Origin: SIG440 sp045631525
GTDB taxonomy: Bacteria; Bacillota; Clostridia; Monoglobales; Monoglobaceae
Direction: 5' to 3'
DNA: 56,890 bases
Assembly (NCBI GenBank): GCA_045631525.1
Contig: JAZQUY010000011.1
Span: 1 to 56,890 of the forward strand
The translations under genes and the position numbers were made by a program. Under the pieces are notes generated by a model that saw only the letters and a program-made list of their open reading frames with translations, ran no database searches and had not been told where the DNA came from. Positions 52,111-56,890 of this stretch are shown here, piece after piece. Each line of letters begins with the position of its first letter. The stretch's first letter is position 1.

Positions 52111-52644
52111 TTAAAAAAACGGCGGTGTTGATATCCATATTATCTCACAGTCTTTTTTGCCGTTGTTTTCAAGGTGATAACTTTCGTTGCAATAAACATA
52201 GAAAGTGTCGCCGGTCTTCAAGTGATGTTTTTCACTTCCATAAATAAGGTCAGCGTTTCCCGAAATCACATACCCAAAATCCTCACCGTCGTGGGGAATA
52301 ATGGTCTGTGACTTTCCATTGGGATAAAGAGTTATCCTTATTGGCTCTACCGAATTCTTCTGGGCATTTGGAACAAGATAATCTATCTTATATTCCTCCT
52401 GCAAATTCTCAAAATAATCTTTCTTTGTAAAAACAATAGCATCTTCCTTGTTCTCAGCAAAAAACTCCTGCAACGATGAGCCCAAAACCTCTAAAATATC
52501 CTCAAGGGTAGAAATCGACGGCGAGCAGTTGTTGTTTTCAAGCTGGGACAAAAATCCCTTTGAAAGCTCGCTTCGGTTTGCCACGTCCGAAAGGGTAAGC
52601 TGATTCTTGATTCTAAGCCGTTTCAGCTTCTTTCCTATGTCCAT
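52111..52644 (-). CDS. XRE-family regulator with a cupin sensor domain (PuuR-like)
   Basis: 177 residues: an N-terminal helix-turn-helix (LSDVANRSELSKGFLSQLEN, about 18-37) and a C-terminal cupin (about 105-175: IIPHDGEDFGYVISG, LKTGDTFYVYCNESYHLEN). This architecture controls polyamine and amino-acid genes in many bacteria. As it heads the potABCD operon, it probably senses a polyamine and controls its own operon. GAGGTG precedes the ATG. Confidence 0.9.
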   Translation of the reverse strand: MDIGKKLKRLRIKNQLTLSDVANRSELSKGFLSQLENNNCSPSISTLEDILEVLGSSLQEFFAENKEDAIVFTKKDYFENLQEEYKIDYLVPNAQKNSVEPIRITLYPNGKSQTIIPHDGEDFGYVISGNADLIYGSEKHHLKTGDTFYVYCNESYHLENNGKKDCEIIWISTPPFF

Positions 52645-52685
52645 TTTGTTTCACCTCGGAATTTAGTAATACAAAACTTTTCTTT

Positions 52686-52707
52686 TAACACCATAAAACA
52701 AGTGTTA
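52686..52707. promoter_or_regulatory. Inverted repeat, candidate operator of the XRE-cupin regulator
   Basis: TAACAC (52686-52691) and GTGTTA (52702-52707) form a 6-bp inverted repeat immediately after the -10 box of the regulator's own promoter, a typical place for autorepression. Confidence 0.45.
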
Positions 52708-52735
52708 TTATACATAATAATGAAGAAATAATCAA
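52707..52735 (-). promoter_or_regulatory. Sigma-A promoter of the regulator-potABCD operon
   Basis: TTGATT (52735-52730), a 17-base spacer and TATAAT (52712-52707) on the minus strand, about 60 bp before the regulator start. Confidence 0.75.
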
Positions 52736-52835
52736 GTACTTTTTTAAAAAACATTGACATTTTTTATGGTTTTTCGCAATTTCTTACAAACGAAAAACTA
52801 TTTCCCCCGTATTTATATAATTTCCCAAATTTGTG

Positions 52836-52864
52836 TTGCAAAAAAAAGTCAAAAGTGTTAAAAT
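52836..52864 (+). promoter_or_regulatory. Sigma-A promoter of gatCAB
   Basis: TTGCAA (52836-52841), a 17-base spacer and TAAAAT (52859-52864), 46 bp before the gatC start and divergent from the pot promoter. The 265-bp gap 52645-52909 holds only these regulatory signals. Confidence 0.7.
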
Positions 52865-52909
52865 ATAGAGGATTGTAATTATTTAATCAAAAGGATGTGA
52901 CTTAGAGTT

Positions 52910-53194
52910 ATGATTTCAAAAGAAAATCTTGAGCTTTTGTGTGAGCTTTCAAAACTTCACCTCACCGAAGAAGAATTTGCCGAATACAGCAAGGAAATGA
53001 CCGACATCATCTCACTTATGGACACCATCGGTGAATCAGATTTTGAGTATAACCCCATAGATACAACGAATGCCGTTCCATTTTCAGAGCTTCGTGCCGA
53101 TGAAATCGAAACATTTGACAATATGAGAGGCATTGTAGACAATGGCCCACAGACTGTAGAAAATCAGTTTGTTGTACCAAAGATTGTTGACTGA
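52910..53194 (+). CDS. gatC: Aspartyl/glutamyl-tRNA amidotransferase subunit C
   Basis: 94 residues, the small stabilising subunit of GatCAB. Typical features: LCELSKLHLTEEEFAEYSKEM near the N-terminus in two stretches, DTTNAVPFSELRAD and the C-terminal ENQFVVPKIVD. First gene of gatC-gatA-gatB, 17 bp before gatA. Confidence 0.93.
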   Translation: MISKENLELLCELSKLHLTEEEFAEYSKEMTDIISLMDTIGESDFEYNPIDTTNAVPFSELRADEIETFDNMRGIVDNGPQTVENQFVVPKIVD

Positions 53195-53211
53195 TATAAG
53201 GAGAAATTTAA

Positions 53212-54645
53212 ATGATTACTGTTTCACTTTTAAGAAAAAAGCTTGACCAGAAAGAAATTTCTTCGGTTGAGCTTACGAAAGAATACCTGAAAAAAATCCG
53301 CGAAAATGAACACCTTGGTGCTTTCAACACCGTTTGCGAGGATGAAGCTTTAATAAGTGCCTCAAAGGCAGATGAAAGAATTGCATCAGGAGATGCCAAA
53401 CCCCTTACTGGTATCCCTGTGGCAATCAAGGATAACATCTGTACAAAAGGCATAAAAACCACCTGTTCATCAAAGATGCTTGAAAGTTATGCTCCACCCT
53501 ATGACGCAACAGTCATGGAAAAGCTTAATGCCCAAAACATTGTTGTCCTTGGAAAGACCTCAATGGACGAATTCGCTATGGGCGGTTCATCACAAACCTC
53601 GGCTCTTTCAAAACCCAAAAATCCATTCAACCCCGAGTGTGTTCCCGGCGGTTCATCAGGCGGCAGTGCCACAGCGGTTTCCGCAGGTCTTTGCAGTGCG
53701 GCGCTTGGCAGCGACACCGGTGGCTCAATCCGTCAGCCCGCCGCTTTTTGTGGCATAACTGGTATAAAGCCTACCTATGGCACCGTTTCACGTTTTGGTC
53801 TTGTTGCTTTTGGCAGTTCACTTGACCAGATAGGTCCTATGGCAAATTCAGCCGAAGACTGCGGAATTATTCTAAATGCCATAGCAGGTCAGGACAAGCA
53901 CGACCGCACCACAAGAAAACACGATATTGATTTTCTCTCATGCATAGGAAGCAGCATAAAGGGTATGAAAATCGGTATCCCGAAAGAATTTTTCGGCGAT
54001 GGAATTGATGAAGAAGTGAAAACTGCTGTTTTAAACGTTGCAAAATTTTATGAAAATATGGGGGCAGAGCTTGTTGAAGTTTCAATGCCTACCCTCAAAT
54101 ATGCGGTTTCAGCCTACTATCTCTTGGCTTGCGCTGAAGCAAGCTCAAACCTCTCCCGCTATGACGGAGTGAAATATGGTTATCGCACTCAAAATCTCGA
54201 AAGCTATGACGATCTTATAAAGAAAACCCGAAGCGAAGGCTTTGGTGCAGAAGTAAAGCGCAGAATTCTCCTTGGCACTTATGCTCTTTCAAGCGGATAC
54301 TATGATGCATATTACAAAAAGGCTCTTGCCGTACGTCAACAATGCAGAATGGAACACGATGAGATTTTCTCAAAATGTGACCTTATGCTGACGCCTACCG
54401 CACCAACAGTTGCATACAAGGTGGGCGCAAACATCGACGACCCCGTTAAGATGTACCTTGCTGACATCTGCACAGTCACCGCGAACATTGCAGGAATTCC
54501 TGCAATCTCTGTTCCCTGCGGATGCGACAAATCAGGTATGCCAATCGGTTTCTCACTTTCTGCAAAGCGTTTTGACGATGCAAAGCTCATCGGTGCTGCA
54601 GATATTTTCGAAAAAGAAAATCCACACCCGACTGCAAATATATAA
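53212..54645 (+). CDS. gatA: Aspartyl/glutamyl-tRNA amidotransferase subunit A
   Basis: 477 residues, the amidase that releases ammonia from glutamine for GatB. The Ser-cisSer-Lys triad is complete: K73 (IPVAIKDN), S148 (VPGGSSGGSA) and S172 (GSDTGGSIRQPA). AAGGAG precedes the ATG. With GatB it converts Glu-tRNA(Gln) and possibly Asp-tRNA(Asn) to the amide forms. Confidence 0.97.
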   Translation: MITVSLLRKKLDQKEISSVELTKEYLKKIRENEHLGAFNTVCEDEALISASKADERIASGDAKPLTGIPVAIKDNICTKGIKTTCSSKMLESYAPPYDATVMEKLNAQNIVVLGKTSMDEFAMGGSSQTSALSKPKNPFNPECVPGGSSGGSATAVSAGLCSAALGSDTGGSIRQPAAFCGITGIKPTYGTVSRFGLVAFGSSLDQIGPMANSAEDCGIILNAIAGQDKHDRTTRKHDIDFLSCIGSSIKGMKIGIPKEFFGDGIDEEVKTAVLNVAKFYENMGAELVEVSMPTLKYAVSAYYLLACAEASSNLSRYDGVKYGYRTQNLESYDDLIKKTRSEGFGAEVKRRILLGTYALSSGYYDAYYKKALAVRQQCRMEHDEIFSKCDLMLTPTAPTVAYKVGANIDDPVKMYLADICTVTANIAGIPAISVPCGCDKSGMPIGFSLSAKRFDDAKLIGAADIFEKENPHPTANI

Positions 54646-54660
54646 AAGGAGGTTATCAAT

Positions 54661-56085
54661 ATGTGCAAAAAATACGATACAGTCATCGGTCTTGAAATTC
54701 ACGCCGAGCTTTCAACAAAAACAAAAGCATTCTGCACCTGCGATGCTTCCTTTGGTGGAGACCCCAACACTCATATTTGTCCTGTCTGCACAGGTCAGCC
54801 GGGAGCACTGCCTATCATAAATCACGCAGCAGTCAGCTATGCTATGCGTGCGGGACTTGCACTTAACTGTGACATAAACCGCTACACACGATTTGACAGA
54901 AAAAATTATTTCTACCCTGACCTTCCAAAAGCATATCAGATTTCTCAGCTTGATTTGCCTCTTTGTGTAAATGGTTCTTTGGATCTTTCAACAGGCACTG
55001 TTGTTCGAATCCACCAGATTCACCTTGAGGAAGACGCAGGAAAAATGGTCCATGACGATTATCACGGCGAAAGTTGGGCGGACTATAACCGATGCAGCGT
55101 TCCTCTTATTGAAATCGTTACCGAGCCTGACATAAAATCCTCGGAAGAAGCGGCAGAATTTGTTTCAAAAATCGCTCTTTATCTTAAATACCTGAATGTT
55201 TGCGACGCAAAAATGCAGGAAGGCTCAATCCGTGCCGATGTAAACGTTTCACTGAAGCCCGCAGGCTCCAGCGTTTTGGGTAACAGAGCCGAAATCAAAA
55301 ACCTCAACTCCTTCCGTTCAATTCAGCGTGCAATCGAAAGTGAAATTGCCCGCCAGACTGAAATTTTGGAAAGTGGCGGAAAGGTGGTTCAGGAAACAAG
55401 ACGTTTTGACGATGCCACAGGCACAACATCTTCCCTCAGAAGCAAAGAAAATGCAAATGACTATCGTTATTTCCCCGAGCCTGATATTCTGGCTATTACC
55501 TTTACTGATGAGGATATAGAAAAGGCAAAAAGCGAAATTCCTCTTCTTCCTCACCAGCGAGTTGAAAGATACACCAAGGAATATGGTCTCACCGACGAAG
55601 ATGCAAGAGTTATTACCCTTGAAAAATATCTTTCAGATTTTTATGACCAAACTGTCCTGATTTATCCTCAGTACAAAAACGTTGCAAACCTATTCCTCAC
55701 CGAAATTATGCGTCGTGTAAAGGATACTGACAGCGAGGATATTCCCATTTCGCCAAAGGATTTTGCAAAGGTTGTGGAAATGGCTGACAAAAACACTGTC
55801 AACCGAAATGACGCCAAGTCAATAATCCGCATTATGTTTGAAGAGGGCGGTGACCCCGAGGAAATCGCAAAGAAAAACGGTTTCATTGTGGTTGAAGATA
55901 CTGCCGCAATCGCAGAGGTAATCGACAAGCTCTTTACCGACCGTCCTGACCTCATTGAAGACTACAAAAACGGCAAAACCAACGTCTTTGGTTTCTTTAT
56001 GGGGCAAGCAAACAGAGCCTTAACTGGAAAAGCAACTCCTATGTCAATCAAAGCCTACCTTGAAAAGAAGTTCAGTGAACTCTAA
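54661..56085 (+). CDS. gatB: Aspartyl/glutamyl-tRNA amidotransferase subunit B
   Basis: 474 residues, the kinase/transamidase subunit that binds the misacylated tRNA. Family motifs: GLEIHAELSTKTKAFC, CPVCTGQPGALP, FDRKNYFYPDLPKAYQISQ, HLEEDAGK and EIKNLNSFRS; the C-terminal YqeY-like tail (FGFFMGQANRAL) is present. AAAGGAGG precedes the ATG. Last gene of the operon. Confidence 0.97.
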   Translation: MCKKYDTVIGLEIHAELSTKTKAFCTCDASFGGDPNTHICPVCTGQPGALPIINHAAVSYAMRAGLALNCDINRYTRFDRKNYFYPDLPKAYQISQLDLPLCVNGSLDLSTGTVVRIHQIHLEEDAGKMVHDDYHGESWADYNRCSVPLIEIVTEPDIKSSEEAAEFVSKIALYLKYLNVCDAKMQEGSIRADVNVSLKPAGSSVLGNRAEIKNLNSFRSIQRAIESEIARQTEILESGGKVVQETRRFDDATGTTSSLRSKENANDYRYFPEPDILAITFTDEDIEKAKSEIPLLPHQRVERYTKEYGLTDEDARVITLEKYLSDFYDQTVLIYPQYKNVANLFLTEIMRRVKDTDSEDIPISPKDFAKVVEMADKNTVNRNDAKSIIRIMFEEGGDPEEIAKKNGFIVVEDTAAIAEVIDKLFTDRPDLIEDYKNGKTNVFGFFMGQANRALTGKATPMSIKAYLEKKFSEL

Positions 56086-56086
56086 A

Positions 56087-56127
56087 ATAAAAAATCCTTG
56101 AAGCGTAAATGCTTCAAGGATTTTTTT
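56087..56127. terminator. Bidirectional terminator between gatB and the epimerase gene
   Basis: AAAATCCTTGAAGC (56091-56104) pairs with GCTTCAAGGATTTT (56111-56124) across a 6-base loop, with A and T runs on both sides, between two convergent genes. Confidence 0.92.
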
Positions 56128-56134
56128 AATTACT

Positions 56135-56890
56135 TTATTTGCAGTATTTTTCAACAATAGCCTTCACTATTCTCTCTGACGCAAAGCCGTCTCCATAAGG
56201 GTTAACCGCTTTTGCCATACGGCTGTATGCACCAGTGTCGCAGATAAGCTCTTTTGCCATGTTGTATATGGTATCTTCGTCAACACCTGCGATTTTTACC
56301 GTTCCCGCATCAACAGCCTCAGGACGCTCTGTTTCATTTCTCATAACAAGCACGGGCTTTCCAAGGGACGGAGCCTCCTCCTGAAGACCGCCGGAATCGG
56401 TCATAACCATATAACCACGGCTGATTGCATTGTGGAGTTCATCAGCGTTCACAGGTTCAATAAGCTTCACTCTGTCCAAATCACCCAAAATCTTGTTTGC
56501 AACCTCACGAACAGCAGGATTCATATGAACGGGATATACAACCTCAATATCCTCAAACTCTTCAACCAGTCTCTTCACTGCATTGCAAATGTTTTCAAGG
56601 GGTTTGCCCAAATTTTCACGTCTGTGAGCTGTCATAACAATCACTTTTTTGCTGTCCCAATTCATTGAAGCCAAAGTGTCATCCTTAAATTCATAATCAC
56701 TGCGGACTGTGGTTTTCAGTGCATCAATAACTGTGTTTCCCGTAATATAAATTGTATCATCACTAACATTTTCACGGAGCAAATTCTCGCGGTTTCTTTC
56801 GGTCGGTGCAAAGTGCATATCTGCAATGACCCCAGTAAGTCTTCTGTTCACTTCCTCAGGGAAAGGAGAATATTTGTCATAAGTGCGAAG
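56135..56890 (-). CDS. wecB: UDP-N-acetylglucosamine 2-epimerase (C-terminal part; cut by right edge)
   Basis: 252 codons of the C-terminal portion are inside the window, roughly two thirds of a usual ~370-residue protein. It interconverts UDP-GlcNAc and UDP-ManNAc for wall polymer synthesis. Conserved parts: GLRT-type LRTYDKYSPFPEEVNRR at the edge, ADMHFAPTE, ITGNTVIDAL, TAHRRENLG, PVHMNP and TDSGGLQEEAPSLGKP. The frame is open to base 56890, so the start lies outside. UDP-ManNAc feeds secondary wall polymers to which SLH proteins bind. Confidence 0.95.
   Translation of the reverse strand, partial: LRTYDKYSPFPEEVNRRLTGVIADMHFAPTERNRENLLRENVSDDTIYITGNTVIDALKTTVRSDYEFKDDTLASMNWDSKKVIVMTAHRRENLGKPLENICNAVKRLVEEFEDIEVVYPVHMNPAVREVANKILGDLDRVKLIEPVNADELHNAISRGYMVMTDSGGLQEEAPSLGKPVLVMRNETERPEAVDAGTVKIAGVDEDTIYNMAKELICDTGAYSRMAKAVNPYGDGFASERIVKAIVEKYCK

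Overview
The window reads as chromosomal DNA from an anaerobic, Gram-positive-type gut bacterium of the class Clostridia. The evidence is AGGAGG-type ribosome sites, TTGACA-N17-TATAAT promoters, a Bacillus/Clostridium-like pth-mfd-foldase order, GatCAB, electron-bifurcating NfnAB and S-layer (SLH) proteins. No rRNA, tRNA, CRISPR array, phage or intact transposase gene was seen. Most genes lie on the minus strand; the exceptions are the glycerol regulator and gatCAB.

Layout, left to right. (1) 1-5757 is a glycerol / glycerol-3-phosphate locus: a lipoprotein cut by the left edge, a DUF1667 protein, a GlpB-like flavoprotein, a GlpA-like dehydrogenase, a divergent DeoR/GlpR-type regulator split by a frameshift at an A7 run, and glycerol kinase glpK. 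(2) 5758-6404 is non-coding, with hairpins and a MITE-like palindrome. (3) 6405-30711 is the unusual part: seven very large secreted proteins plus one apparently cytoplasmic protein of unknown function. Two proteins (8413-12411, 14670-19169) end in a six-Asp-box sialidase-fold propeller. Two (19284-22055, 22117-27768) carry SLH motifs. Four proteins share a ~200-residue module with the core WYTYKIE.G, present in six copies. Sequence comparison shows extensive domain shuffling; the adjacent genes 12445-14550 and 8413-12411 look like reciprocal recombinants of two parental architectures. (4) 31045-44166 is housekeeping: tandem terminators, nfnB, nfnA, topB, a DUF1292 protein, ruvX, a MATE exporter, a PfkB-family sugar-phosphate kinase, truA, a class B PBP, an FtsW/RodA protein, an FHA protein and a membrane-anchored PpiC foldase. 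(5) 44225-52644 holds mfd, pth, potDCBA and an XRE-cupin regulator, probably one long operon read from a promoter at 52735. (6) 52836-56127 is the divergent gatCAB operon with its terminator. (7) 56135-56890 is the C-terminal part of a UDP-GlcNAc 2-epimerase, cut by the right edge.

How the genes may work together. The glycerol genes would phosphorylate glycerol (GlpK) and oxidise glycerol-3-phosphate to dihydroxyacetone phosphate (GlpA with its two partner subunits) under the DeoR-type regulator. NfnAB would balance NADH, NADPH and ferredoxin. The FHA / FtsW-RodA / PBP set serves the cell wall. The secreted cluster is most simply read as an S-layer-associated surface apparatus for binding or processing an extracellular glycan; this is an inference from domain content and no enzyme activity is shown by the sequence.
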